The translations under genes and the position numbers were made by a program. The notes beneath the pieces were generated by a model. It was not told the origin of the DNA, did no database searches, and worked only from the letters and a program-made list of their open reading frames with translations. From an uncultured Clostridia bacterium (GTDB taxonomy: Bacteria > Bacillota > Clostridia > Christensenellales > UBA1242), in contig CAKVHF010000005.1 in assembly GCA_934748015.1 (NCBI GenBank), positions 1 to 64,000 of the forward strand: a stretch of 64,000 nt of DNA, read 5' to 3'. Positions 34,609 through 43,847 of this stretch are shown here, piece by piece (positions within the stretch are counted from its first letter, which is position 1; the number at the start of each line of letters is the position of its first letter).

Positions 34609-36123
34609 TTATGATCTTGTCCAATTATAGGAAGAATATGTTGTAGTTAACAACTTTGCATTAGCTGCATAATCGGTATCAGATAATGCAATAGATTTTT
34701 TATTTCCAGATATATCAACTTTCCAACCACTAATATTTTCAAACTTAGCACTGGTTAATGTTGATCCAAAGGCAGATGCTGATATTTTGGTTACACTTCT
34801 TGGAATTACAATGCTTGTTAGTAATGTACATCCATCAAACTCGTCCAATCCAATTTCTGTACTGTCATAAGATAGCGTCACAGCTGTCAACTTACTACAC
34901 CCATTAAAATTAAGAGCATTTCCACTTACTATTTTTACTGCTAAAGATATAGTTGACAACTTACTACATCCCCAGAATGTACCGCCATTGATTTGCACTA
35001 CATGGTTGCTTCCTCCACCAACTACTTGTGTTAGATTAGAACATCCCCAGAATGTGCCTGCACTAAAAGAAGTTATTGATCTTGGAATATATGCTGAAGT
35101 TATTGCCTTGTTAATTATACCGCTACCCATTGAACTACCTGATGTACCAGTAACTGGCTTTACACCATTAGTACCATTATACACATCTGGGATAATCATA
35201 ATAGTATCGGTGCCAGTGTAACCTGTCACTTTATAACTATCTGTAGCAGTGTCGTAGGAATACGCCAATCCACTTGTTGTAGAGCTCCTAAACAAAGGAT
35301 ACAACTTAGTGCTGGCAGTTGGAATAATTGGGAAAGTAGCTGGTTGTTGACAATTAAAGTCTAGATACCAACCCAAAAATACACTCTCCTCTATCATTGG
35401 ATACTCTGGTTCTACATTCTCTACACCTATTACTAGTTGCAGACTTTCCATAGTGGACTTGTTGTATAATTTAGAATTAGTAGTATCAACAACTATTGCC
35501 TCTGTAGATCCATCACCCTTAGACAATGTCCAGCCAAAATCACCATTGAATTGCATATTATACAAAAGTTCCTTAATAGAAACAATTACATATACATATC
35601 TCTTAGTTCCAGCAGGAAGTGCAAGTGTACTATAAGTCTCGTTGTCAGAAGATGCGTTAGCACCCAACTGAGTAGAAGAGGACTTGTATGTTAGTTTTGC
35701 ATTATCCTTGCCGGACTTGTCTGTAGGGACAACAACTGTGCCATCTACTACGGTCTGATCTATAGTTGCGGAAATCTCTGTGGACATGTTAGTAAAGATA
35801 TACTCGTATATTATTCTATCATTCTCTGCCGAAAGATTAACAACGCTAACATTGCTAGGTTGGTTAAGCGATCCTGTTTCTTGCTTAGGTTTCAACTCGA
35901 TAAATGTCTTATTGTCGCTAGTCACCATTGCTGTGGCTACACCACCTACATAGTAGTTAGCCTCTACCTTGACACTAACATCATTACTGACATATTTTAC
36001 ATTAACGTTAGATGTTGCTCTCTGACTACCCACAACCAGTGCTACAACTAGTGATGCTGTAGAGATCACGAACATTGCAACCAATACAATAATTGCTATT
36101 GTCATTTTTTTGCGTTGTGTCAT
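34609..36123 (-). CDS. BspA-like surface protein with shared N-module (paralogue C)
   Basis: 504 aa. One membrane helix (IAIIVLVAMFVISTASLVVALVV), the shared beta-rich module (NDVSVKVEANYYVGG, YEYIFTNMS, RYVYVIVSIKELL...FGWTL), an InlB-type repeat (VFLGWYLDFNCQQP, KLYPLF), then a short block of BspA-type repeats (IPRSITSFSAGTFWGCSNL). It lacks the YDSRNNCNAI inserts of A and B, and no poly-G leader precedes it. It probably belongs to the same surface system. The start follows AGAAGGAG. Confidence 0.75.
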   Translation of the reverse strand: MTQRKKMTIAIIVLVAMFVISTASLVVALVVGSQRATSNVNVKYVSNDVSVKVEANYYVGGVATAMVTSDNKTFIELKPKQETGSLNQPSNVSVVNLSAENDRIIYEYIFTNMSTEISATIDQTVVDGTVVVPTDKSGKDNAKLTYKSSSTQLGANASSDNETYSTLALPAGTKRYVYVIVSIKELLYNMQFNGDFGWTLSKGDGSTEAIVVDTTNSKLYNKSTMESLQLVIGVENVEPEYPMIEESVFLGWYLDFNCQQPATFPIIPTASTKLYPLFRSSTTSGLAYSYDTATDSYKVTGYTGTDTIMIIPDVYNGTNGVKPVTGTSGSSMGSGIINKAITSAYIPRSITSFSAGTFWGCSNLTQVVGGGSNHVVQINGGTFWGCSKLSTISLAVKIVSGNALNFNGCSKLTAVTLSYDSTEIGLDEFDGCTLLTSIVIPRSVTKISASAFGSTLTSAKFENISGWKVDISGNKKSIALSDTDYAANAKLLTTTYSSYNWTRS

Positions 36124-36318
36124 TATCTTCTCTCCTTCTATAATTATTGCTATATTATTGATTTGTACTATATCTATGCTTACTTAGCAACTTATATTGC
36201 TTCACATTGCATCTTTGTATAGACAACATTTCTTATTATAATACTATTATCAATAATATTTTAAACAATATTATGTTATTTAGTCAAACGATTTTGATTA
36301 CAATTGAAGCAATATTAG

Positions 36319-36358
36319 CAAAAAAAATATTCTATGGCATCAACCACAGAATATATTA
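36319..36358 (-). terminator. Terminator of the flippase-like/SDR operon
   Basis: ATATTCTGTGG pairs with CCATAGAATAT (one G-U) and is followed by T8 on the minus strand, just after the SDR stop. Confidence 0.85.
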
Positions 36359-36366
36359 TTTGATGA

Positions 36367-37170
36367 TTAGAAATACATTTTCCTTACAGCCCATTCTCGC
36401 ATTTTGCGTGGCATAAGGCTAAGTAGGAATGAAAACAACTTGTACTTGCCACCTATTACATTTCGTACACGATAGTGTTTTTTTAGTGAAATTTTGTATA
36501 TTTTGCCAGCAACATAGTCAGCTGTCATGCCACCTTGTTCGTCTCTTTCCATCTGTCCGACACACTTGGTGCACACCTTGCTATAGGGGTCATCTTCGTT
36601 CAGATTCTGCTTGTCTCTTGCTCCTGTAAAGCCAGTCTTGACATCACCCGGATGTACACTAAGTATCTGTACCCCAAAACTCTTAACCTCTGACCTAGTT
36701 GCATCCACAAGGCTATCTAGTGCAGACTTGCTTGCCGAATAGAATGCTTGGAAAGGAAGGGGTACGAAACTAGCAACCGAACTGGTACAGATTATTCTGC
36801 CATAACCCTGCTTACGCATAATTGCAATTGATGCCTTAATAACATTGAATGAACCTAAGAAGTTGATGTTCATTATCTTTCTTACGTCTTCGATGTCCGC
36901 AGTTTCTACCGGCCCACTTATTCCTATGCCAGCATTGGATACAACTATGTCGATTTTGCCTTCTTTCTCGGCTATTTCATCTATAATCTCGGTTATCCTT
37001 TCACTACTTGTAACATCAGCACTATAGTATATCATTCCATCTAGTTGAAACGCTTTACGACCTATTCCATACACTATGTCATTGGAGGCAATATACTTCT
37101 TAGCCAGTGCTAGCCCTATACCGCTAGAAGCACCAGTAATAATAACGACTTTGTTATCCGCTTTTTTCAT
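36367..37170 (-). CDS. Short-chain dehydrogenase/reductase
   Basis: A 267-aa NAD(P)-dependent oxidoreductase of the classical SDR fold: cofactor motif TGASSGIG at the N-terminus, NAGIG, and the catalytic Ser-Tyr-Lys (TSSVAS, then YSASK). The C-terminal tail is long and basic (FSFLLSLMPRKMREWAVRKM), which may dock at the membrane. It directly follows the LPG-synthase-like gene (1 nt apart), suggesting lipid or envelope metabolism. Substrate unknown. Confidence 0.85.
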   Translation of the reverse strand: MKKADNKVVIITGASSGIGLALAKKYIASNDIVYGIGRKAFQLDGMIYYSADVTSSERITEIIDEIAEKEGKIDIVVSNAGIGISGPVETADIEDVRKIMNINFLGSFNVIKASIAIMRKQGYGRIICTSSVASFVPLPFQAFYSASKSALDSLVDATRSEVKSFGVQILSVHPGDVKTGFTGARDKQNLNEDDPYSKVCTKCVGQMERDEQGGMTADYVAGKIYKISLKKHYRVRNVIGGKYKLFSFLLSLMPRKMREWAVRKMYF

Positions 37171-38460
37171 TTATTCCTCTTTGTTTATTGAAATATTTCC
37201 TGTATTTACAACTTTGGAATTTTTGCCATTTCTAACAGAATTGCAAACAGTAAAAATCAGCCCTATGAATATAATTCCATAATAAGTAAACAATCTCCAG
37301 AAAAGCATTGCCCAGAATTGCATGTCGCTCTTGAAAAATAGGCTAAACATACCCATGAAAGATAGTTCTGCAGCACCTGATCCACCAGGAAGTGGAACTA
37401 GGCTAACCGCTGCATCACATAGGACTGACAACGCAACCATCTGCATCCATCCAGCAAGCTCCATTGTACCCTCTAGATAGTATGCATAGTTGAATGCAAG
37501 ATAGATAAAGTATGCAATTGTTGCATTAAGTATAATATTGAACATACCCAAGAATATCTGAATAATTGTGTTAAGAGGGTTTTTTAAGCTTTTCTTTATG
37601 CACAACTGGTAGTTGTCAAAAGTCTTATGTGCTTTCTCATACGCTTTGTCATAATTCTTGATAATATGCATCTTGTGAAACAATTTCAAGAAGCCATTAA
37701 GTATTTTGCTACCTAGTTTGTTGTTAAATGACATCAACATTACAAACGAGAATAGCAAAATATTGCCTATTATTCCGAACCAAGCAAGATACCTAACAAT
37801 GTTGGCTATATTGGTTATTTTAACTGGTGTCAAAACAACAATAATTGCAATAATACAGAAAGACATCTGCCAATATAGATATTTAGCAAGTGGAATACCT
37901 GTGGCGTTATCTCCGCTAAAACCATTTTTGCTTAAATGATAGATCTGGAATGGCTGACCACCCGAACCAAATGGAGTGATACAGTCCCAATATCTGCCAA
38001 TTACGCCGTTTTCTAGCGCAATAATAGGTCTAAATTGACCAGTCGTTGTCTTGATGATCAATAATATCTTCAAGCCCTCAACCAGCAAGCATACTATCAT
38101 TGCCCCAAGTGCTAGAAATAGAAATCTATAATATGGTGCTTCGGCAAATAGTTCGCCTAATGGTTTCAATCCGCCATCTACACTTTGCTTAACAAATATG
38201 GCTGAAACTATCACAATGTTAAGTATGATAAATAGCCAACTAAGTAACTGCTTATTTATTTTCTTCTTTTTCTTAGGTTTAACTTCATTCGCAGTCTCTT
38301 CATTTACAATCGTGTTCTCGGTTGTTGCATCCTCGTACACATCTTGTGGAAGTATCTTAATCCTAGAAAAAACAGTCGCATCTTCCGACTCAAAGTTCTT
38401 TTTTAACTTAAGATTAACTATAACCTGCTTTAGACTTTTTTTCGTTTCTTTATTTTTCAT
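37171..38460 (-). CDS. Lysylphosphatidylglycerol synthase/flippase-like membrane protein (UPF0104 family)
   Basis: 429 aa: a basic cytoplasmic N-terminal stretch of about 70 residues ending PKKKKKINKQ, then about eight membrane helices. The family signature VSLVPLPGGSGAAELSFMG lies near residue 360, and GRYWDCITPFGSGGQPFQIY near 150. The UPF0104/AglD/MprF-N family moves or modifies lipids; here no aminoacyltransferase domain is attached, so a transport or scaffold role is more likely than synthesis. It is co-transcribed with the SDR. Confidence 0.8.
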   Translation of the reverse strand: MKNKETKKSLKQVIVNLKLKKNFESEDATVFSRIKILPQDVYEDATTENTIVNEETANEVKPKKKKKINKQLLSWLFIILNIVIVSAIFVKQSVDGGLKPLGELFAEAPYYRFLFLALGAMIVCLLVEGLKILLIIKTTTGQFRPIIALENGVIGRYWDCITPFGSGGQPFQIYHLSKNGFSGDNATGIPLAKYLYWQMSFCIIAIIVVLTPVKITNIANIVRYLAWFGIIGNILLFSFVMLMSFNNKLGSKILNGFLKLFHKMHIIKNYDKAYEKAHKTFDNYQLCIKKSLKNPLNTIIQIFLGMFNIILNATIAYFIYLAFNYAYYLEGTMELAGWMQMVALSVLCDAAVSLVPLPGGSGAAELSFMGMFSLFFKSDMQFWAMLFWRLFTYYGIIFIGLIFTVCNSVRNGKNSKVVNTGNISINKEE

Positions 38461-38609
38461 ATTCTTATCTACTTTTTTATCTCAATGGTTGTATGACTTT
38501 GCTAGCATATTGTATTGTAGCATAGTTTCTCTTTGCAACCTCAAACACTCCTACCCTGCACAAAATATCTCACAAATATTATTACAATCTCTTATATATC
38601 TCTTATGCA

Positions 38610-38637
38610 AGTATAACACAAAATATTGTTAATGCAA
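38610..38637 (-). promoter_or_regulatory. Promoter of the LPG-synthase-like/SDR operon
   Basis: TTGCAT (38637-38632), a 16-nt spacer and TATACT (38615-38610). A second pair TTGCAA-N18-TACAAT lies about 100 nt closer to the gene. Confidence 0.5.
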
Positions 38638-38682
38638 AAAACATTTGGACATTATTTCAAGACATATCTGACAAAATATCTG

Positions 38683-39819
38683 TTATTTCTTGCCAATAAG
38701 TACAAGGGGGACTTCCACTTCCTCTCTCGTCAGTCCAGAATGATGTCCCTTGAACTTAATAAGATTCTCGTCACTGCCATGTGTTGTGTACTGTATTATG
38801 CTATTGCCGTAACCTATTGCGACAAAGTCACCAATGTATTTATCCACTAGGTCGCTCTTAGTCCCAAATAGTTTCTTCTTCTGGATAGTTTCCTTGGTGT
38901 ATAGCAGAAATTCGTTGCCAAAATACTTCATAAATAGTTTGTAAAATTGCACCCTTTTGCCCGGCTTAACATTGAAGCCGATTGTTCTAGCATCCAGATA
39001 TGGCGGATTGACCAAAAGATCACACAGATCCTTATATTGATGTAGATATATCCTATTCTTGATCTCAATCTGTCCATGATCGGCACATATTATAACCAAT
39101 GTATCATCCACCTCGTCCATTAGTTTGGCAACAGATGTATTGATTGTCTTTACAAACTTGTTTGCTTCCGTGCTATATGGTCCAAACTCGTGCATAATTC
39201 CATCAGGATTAGGGTTGTAACAGAACACAAAATTACTTTTGTCATTATCGCATATCTTTTTGATATTTCTAAACATTCCATTAAGTGTCTTGTATGGTTT
39301 ACTATTCCCAGGCACAGGCAGATTGTCTGGATACACTAGGGTTACTTCGCACTTGCCCTTCTTGGTGATCTTGTCAAAAATCCTCTTGGTTGGAATGGTT
39401 CTTGCAATATAACCTGTGTCATCTAGTTTGACCTGGTCATAAGACTCCATTGCTGTAAATAGATCTACCACCTTGTCAATATCTGCAAAATACATATTCC
39501 AGCCTAACCAGCCGTGTTCACTAGGATAACTGCATGTAGTATAAGTTGTAGTGGATGCAGTTGTAGTTGGTGGAAACACACTGTGCAAAATTTCTGCTGT
39601 GTGAGAACGAATTATATCATCACTATTTAAGTGCTTATTCATTATATTTTTGCCAAAGCCGTCAAAAAGGATAAATACAACATTTTTGTATTTTTTCTTC
39701 AACTCTTTTTTTAGCACAGCACTCTTAGGATATTCATTTTTTACCCCATAATATTCCATGATAGTTGCAGGAATATTGATAACCGAATGCTTGTAATTTG
39801 GCTTAAATATTTTGTTCAT
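38683..39819 (-). CDS. Alkaline-phosphatase-superfamily phosphodiesterase
   Basis: About 378 aa of the type I phosphodiesterase/nucleotide pyrophosphatase fold. Metal and nucleophile motifs are visible: VVFILFDGFGKN with the first metal Asp, FPPTTTAST with the likely nucleophilic Thr, MHEFGP, and ICADHGQIEI with the Asp-His metal pair. There is no signal peptide, so it acts inside the cell. Substrate unknown. The ATG at 39819 follows AAGGAT. Confidence 0.8.
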   Translation of the reverse strand: MNKIFKPNYKHSVINIPATIMEYYGVKNEYPKSAVLKKELKKKYKNVVFILFDGFGKNIMNKHLNSDDIIRSHTAEILHSVFPPTTTASTTTYTTCSYPSEHGWLGWNMYFADIDKVVDLFTAMESYDQVKLDDTGYIARTIPTKRIFDKITKKGKCEVTLVYPDNLPVPGNSKPYKTLNGMFRNIKKICDNDKSNFVFCYNPNPDGIMHEFGPYSTEANKFVKTINTSVAKLMDEVDDTLVIICADHGQIEIKNRIYLHQYKDLCDLLVNPPYLDARTIGFNVKPGKRVQFYKLFMKYFGNEFLLYTKETIQKKKLFGTKSDLVDKYIGDFVAIGYGNSIIQYTTHGSDENLIKFKGHHSGLTREEVEVPLVLIGKK

Positions 39820-40045
39820 CACTTATCCTTTTTTTGTTATTTTATACACTATATGCTTTTGTATAATTTGGCTATATATAGGTGTTTTATCGTGTTATGC
39901 AAAAGTTGAGAAGATAATCTAATATACACATGAAATATGTAATAACAATTGTCATATTTTTGACATAATTTGTTTTAAATTATGACTTGCAAATTGTTAT
40001 GACAAAAAAATTTCTTTTCAAGCAAAGTCTTGACTACTAGACAAC
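39820..40045 (-). promoter_or_regulatory. Upstream region of the phosphodiesterase gene
   Basis: TTGTTA-N16-TATATT lies on the minus strand near 39900-39930. The rest contains AT-rich inverted repeats (CATAATTT/AAATTATG) but no gene or recognisable element. Confidence 0.35.
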
Positions 40046-40116
40046 AAAAAAAACACCACTTTGTCACCATATATATTAACAAAATAATACATTATAGGCA
40101 ACCAAAAGCGGTGCTT
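40046..40116 (-). terminator. Terminator of the efp-SDR pair
   Basis: GCACCGCTTT pairs with AAAGTGGTGT, with an inner GUUGCC/GGUGAC helix, followed by T8 on the minus strand. Confidence 0.75.
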
Positions 40117-40141
40117 ATATTTATTTAGGGGAAAATTTGTC

Positions 40142-40882
40142 CTAGTCCCCATACACTCCGCCATCTATCTTGATGACCTGGTTATTAATGAAGTCGGCTC
40201 TACTACTAGCTAAGTAAGAAACAAGACCAGCGACATCTTCCTCAGTCCCTGCACGCCTAACCATTATTTTACTCGTTTCATCTGCTATATACTCTTCATC
40301 CATGCCGTCTACTTCGCTCTCTGTCGCTATAAATCCCGGAGCGATCGCATTGCATGTAACATAAGGAGCAAATTGCATTGCAAGATTGTGTGTTAGGCTA
40401 TTTAGTCCTGCCTTGGACGCATCATATTCGGCACACATAGGATAATATGTATTATCCCCATTGGTAGACGAAATGTTGATAATTTTGCCGTGCTTATTCT
40501 CATACATTATCTGTCCAACTAGTTTGCTAAGATAGAATGATCCGACAAGGTTAACCCTAAGCACTCTAGCAAAACTATCCATGTCTTTGTCTGCAAATAG
40601 CGAATCGTGTGTTGTGGCAGAATTGTTGATAAGAACATCAATTTTGCCAAACTTCTTCATAACCTTATCTACTAGGTTATCTATTTCGCTCTGGTCGGCA
40701 ATATCTGCTTTGACAAAGATATTATCTACACCCTTGCTAGACAATTCTGCTTGCAACGCTTTTGCTCTATCAACGCTTGTATTATAACACACAGCAACAC
40801 TATATCCCTCGTCCGCCAGCGTCCTAACAATGCTAGCACCTATTCCTCTTGCACCACCTGTAACTAAAGCAACTCTGTTCAT
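40142..40882 (-). CDS. FabG-like short-chain dehydrogenase/reductase
   Basis: About 246 aa, very close in layout to 3-oxoacyl-ACP reductase: TGGARGIG cofactor motif, NNSA, catalytic ISSTNG and YDASK, NAIAPGFIATE, and the C-terminal IKIDGGVYG. FabG reduces 3-oxoacyl-ACP in fatty-acid synthesis, but no fab cluster is nearby, so another carbonyl substrate is possible. The start at 40882 follows AAAGGAA. It lies about 60 nt after efp, likely in the same transcript. Confidence 0.82.
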   Translation of the reverse strand: MNRVALVTGGARGIGASIVRTLADEGYSVAVCYNTSVDRAKALQAELSSKGVDNIFVKADIADQSEIDNLVDKVMKKFGKIDVLINNSATTHDSLFADKDMDSFARVLRVNLVGSFYLSKLVGQIMYENKHGKIINISSTNGDNTYYPMCAEYDASKAGLNSLTHNLAMQFAPYVTCNAIAPGFIATESEVDGMDEEYIADETSKIMVRRAGTEEDVAGLVSYLASSRADFINNQVIKIDGGVYGD

Positions 40883-40941
40883 GTTTCCTTTTTCCCTTTT
40901 GTTTGACCCATAATTTTTTATCAAAAAAGGACTTAAAATAA

Positions 40942-41499
40942 TTAAGCCCTTGAATAGTATTTGCCATCGTTAGATGTAACAATGATCTTCTCGCCCTCTT
41001 CGATAAATAGAGGAACTTTAACTAGCATGCCAGTCTCTGTGTAAGCATCCTTAGTCTGGTTAGTTGCAGTTGCTCCCTTAACACCTGGCTCAGTTCTTAC
41101 GATTGTGAATTCGATCTTCTCTGGCAATGATAGTCCAAGCAACTCATTCTTATAACGAGTGATCTCAACTTCCATATTCTCAGTCAAGAAATTCTTCTTG
41201 TTGCCGATCTGATCTTCTGTCAACTCAAATTGGTCATAAGTGTTAGTGTCCATAAAGTTGTATACACCATTGTCTTCGTACAAATATTGAACCTTAATAC
41301 GATCAATTCTTGCTTCTTCGAACTTAACGTTAGTATTGAAAGTACGCTCAATAGTTGCACCAGATCTCAAGTTCTGAAGTTTCGTCTTCATAAAAGCAGA
41401 TCCCTTACCTGGCTTAACATGTAGGAACTCAACTACTTGATAAATGTTACCTTCAATCAACAAAGTCATACCATTTCTAATATCATTTACTTCTATCAT
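40942..41499 (-). CDS. efp: Elongation factor P
   Basis: A 185-aa translation factor that relieves ribosome stalling at polyproline. Three OB-like domains are present, and the N-terminal loop VKPGKGSAF carries the canonical Lys at position 32 that is modified in many bacteria. The C-terminus has the usual GATATNQTKDAYTETGMLVKVPLFIEEGE, here described in parts (KGATATNQTK and VKVPLFI). It starts after GAGAG. Confidence 0.96.
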   Translation of the reverse strand: MIEVNDIRNGMTLLIEGNIYQVVEFLHVKPGKGSAFMKTKLQNLRSGATIERTFNTNVKFEEARIDRIKVQYLYEDNGVYNFMDTNTYDQFELTEDQIGNKKNFLTENMEVEITRYKNELLGLSLPEKIEFTIVRTEPGVKGATATNQTKDAYTETGMLVKVPLFIEEGEKIIVTSNDGKYYSRA

Positions 41500-41617
41500 A
41501 CAATAATCTCTCTTTTTTATAAGTTTTACTGACCTATTTTACCTAAAAATAGCAACCCTTGTCAATATCTTTTCACTACTTTTCCAGTTTGTATCATATT
41601 TTCTTTTTGTTTTTTTA

Positions 41618-41646
41618 TTTACAAAATAGTCTACTTGTAGTAGAAT
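41618..41646 (+). promoter_or_regulatory. Promoter of the PLP lyase gene
   Basis: TTTACA (41618-41623), a 17-nt spacer and TAGAAT (41641-41646), about 60 nt before the ATG. Confidence 0.5.
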
Positions 41647-41704
41647 AACGTAGATTACAACAAAATTGACTTGCAATAAACAATTGCATAACATAGGAGA
41701 CAAA

Positions 41705-42955
41705 ATGTATTACGGATACGATATAGACGACAAAATAATAGAATTATCTAACAAGATTGAAAAACAAATAGCACCAATGCTAGAAGATATAGACAAAATT
41801 TGTATGCTTAATAGTGCCAAAGTATTGAAAGCATTCCAAGAAGAGCGAGTATCCACCTCAGACTTCAGTGAAGTAACAGGATATGGATTTACCGATGACG
41901 GAAGAGATAAGCTAGAGAGAATATACTGTAGAATATTTAAGGCAGAAGACGCACTAGTAAGAAGCCAGATAATGTCAGGAACTCATGCACTTGCACTTAC
42001 ATTCTTTGGACTACTTAAGAGTGGTGACACTATGATATCTATCACTGGCGAGCCATACGACTCTCTACGCAGTATGATAGGAACTGAGGGCAATAGCCGT
42101 AACTCACTAATTAAGCATGGCATCAAGTATGAGCAAATCGAGTTGATAGATAACGACTTCGATATCCCTACAATCCAAGAAAGACTAAGCAAGCACGATG
42201 TTAAATTGGTAGAAATCCAAAGAAGTAGAGGATATAGCAATCGTCTAAGTCTAGAGATAGCAAAAATCGAGAAAGTCTGCAAAGCCATAAGAGAAGTAAA
42301 TAGTGAAGTTATCATAATGGTAGACAACTGCTATGGTGACCTGGTCGAAGACAGAGAACCTATCGAGGTCGGTGCTGACATAATTGTAGGCTCATTGATG
42401 AAGAACCTAGGTGGCGGAATTGCTAGGACTGGTGGATACATTGTGGGTAAGAAAGAATATATAGAAGATGTTGCCGAAAGATTTTCTGCACCATGTATTG
42501 GCAAAAATCTAGGCGCTAACCTAAATAGCAATCTTGACTTCTACAAAGGGCTATATGTATCCCCTAGTGTAGTTGCTAGCAGTCTTAAGACTATGGTGTA
42601 TGCTAGCGCAATGCTAGAAAGCCTTGGCTATGAAGTAAGTCCAAAATACAACGACAAGCGAACAGATATAATACAGACAATTACACTTAACACTGGCGAC
42701 AACTTAGTTAACTTCTGCAAAGGCATACAAGCAGGCAGTCCAATAGATAGTTTCGTAACACCAATACCAGCACCTATGGATGGATATCCTCATGACGAAG
42801 TTATGGCAGGCGGAAGTTTCATATCCGGATCTACTATAGAGTTAAGTTGCGATGGCCCAATGACACCACCATATTTTGCATTTATGCAAGGTGGACTTAC
42901 ATACGAGTATGGCAAATTAGGCATAATGATCGCACTAAGCAAAATCGACAAATAA
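41705..42955 (+). CDS. Methionine gamma-lyase/aluminium-resistance family PLP enzyme
   Basis: About 416 aa of the Cys/Met-metabolism PLP fold type I, COG4100 subgroup (annotated as aluminium resistance or methionine gamma-lyase-like). Markers are RSQIMSGTHALAL near the cofactor phosphate site, MVDNCYGDLVE with the Asp that contacts the pyridine nitrogen, and GSLMKNLGGGIARTGGY with the Schiff-base Lys. The reaction is probably a C-S lyase on a sulfur amino acid; the true substrate is unknown. The start at 41705 follows AGGAG. It lies between two minus-strand EF-P-like genes. Confidence 0.82.
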   Translation: MYYGYDIDDKIIELSNKIEKQIAPMLEDIDKICMLNSAKVLKAFQEERVSTSDFSEVTGYGFTDDGRDKLERIYCRIFKAEDALVRSQIMSGTHALALTFFGLLKSGDTMISITGEPYDSLRSMIGTEGNSRNSLIKHGIKYEQIELIDNDFDIPTIQERLSKHDVKLVEIQRSRGYSNRLSLEIAKIEKVCKAIREVNSEVIIMVDNCYGDLVEDREPIEVGADIIVGSLMKNLGGGIARTGGYIVGKKEYIEDVAERFSAPCIGKNLGANLNSNLDFYKGLYVSPSVVASSLKTMVYASAMLESLGYEVSPKYNDKRTDIIQTITLNTGDNLVNFCKGIQAGSPIDSFVTPIPAPMDGYPHDEVMAGGSFISGSTIELSCDGPMTPPYFAFMQGGLTYEYGKLGIMIALSKIDK

Positions 42956-43011
42956 CTCAAACAAAATATGTGCAAGAAATTAATTAGAAAAATTGCAAAT
43001 AGTTAAAAAAC

Positions 43012-43048
43012 AAAAAATACACTAGCAAATCAAATCTAGTGTATTTTT
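43012..43048. terminator. Bidirectional terminator between the lyase gene and the EF-P paralogue
   Basis: AAATACACTAG pairs with CTAGTGTATTT, with T or A runs on both flanks. It is nearly identical to the terminator at 34528-34568. Confidence 0.8.
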
Positions 43049-43055
43049 CTTAGTC

Positions 43056-43589
43056 CTATTCAATAATCTCGCCAGTCTCGGTGTCTACCTCAACCTTCTG
43101 TCCCACAACCATGTCACTATCTACCTTAACATTTAGTCCAGTCTCTAGCACTGCGTTGCGATAACCATTGACTGTTGTGTCGTCAATCTCAACAATGGTT
43201 AGATCCACTGTCTGAGGCAAAGTAATCTTAAGTAACTTGTCCTTAGCAAAAGTCATTGTTACAACTGCGTCTTCCGAAATATATTGCATATAGTCTTTAA
43301 CAAGTTTGCTGGTAAGTGGCAATTGGTCATACTCATTAACATCAATGAAGTAGTATAGATCACCATCTTGGTACGAGAATTGCATCTTCTTATCTACAAT
43401 CTCAAACTCTTCCACTTCTTCATTCATTGCAAATTTCTTGTCAATAATATCGCCTGTCTCTAGATCTTCTAGACTAGTAACATACTCACTATTCAACATT
43501 GAGTCGCCAACCATTTCACAATTCTGCACACGATATAGATGTCCATCGTACTCAAACGTGTCACCCACCTTAACATTAGTAATTGTCAT
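43056..43589 (-). CDS. Divergent EF-P paralogue lacking the lysine loop
   Basis: A 177-aa protein that aligns end to end with EF-P: it starts ITNVKVGDTFEYDGHLYRV, has FIDVNEYDQLPL where EF-P has FMDTNTYDQFEL, and a third domain with VDLTIVEIDDTT and LNVKVDSDMVVGQKVEVDTETGE. The loop that should read PGKG is replaced by a stretch around MVGDSMLNSEY, with no Pro-Gly-Lys. The protein is acidic. It may be an EF-P-like factor with another task (compare YeiP). AGGAG lies about 15 nt upstream, longer than usual. Confidence 0.8.
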   Translation of the reverse strand: MTITNVKVGDTFEYDGHLYRVQNCEMVGDSMLNSEYVTSLEDLETGDIIDKKFAMNEEVEEFEIVDKKMQFSYQDGDLYYFIDVNEYDQLPLTSKLVKDYMQYISEDAVVTMTFAKDKLLKITLPQTVDLTIVEIDDTTVNGYRNAVLETGLNVKVDSDMVVGQKVEVDTETGEIIE

Positions 43590-43786
43590 AATAGTTTCAA
43601 TCGTCTCCTAATATTCTCTTACAAAAATCGAACGCCGTTATTGTAACACAAACCATATCCTATATGCAACTGTTTTGCACAAAAATAGTTTTGTCGTCTA
43701 TGCTTGTCCAAAAACAGCACTTTACTAAAAAATTTTATTCTTGTAACTTGATTTATGATTATATTATCACTACATCGCTGTCTTAT

Positions 43787-43820
43787 GCACATTGATCAAA
43801 ATAAGCACATTGATCAAAAT
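43787..43820 (+). repeat. Tandem direct repeat (18-nt period, two copies)
   Basis: GCACATTGATCAAAAT occurs twice, 2 nt apart, and each copy contains the palindrome TGATCA. It lies in the intergenic region between rlmD and the EF-P paralogue and may be an operator, or just a small duplication. Confidence 0.6.
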
Positions 43821-43847
43821 ATAACACTTCAAAAAAATTATGTAATA

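Noticed and set aside
43787..43820. CRISPR-like array
   Set aside because: Only two copies with a 2-nt spacer; no cas genes anywhere in the window.
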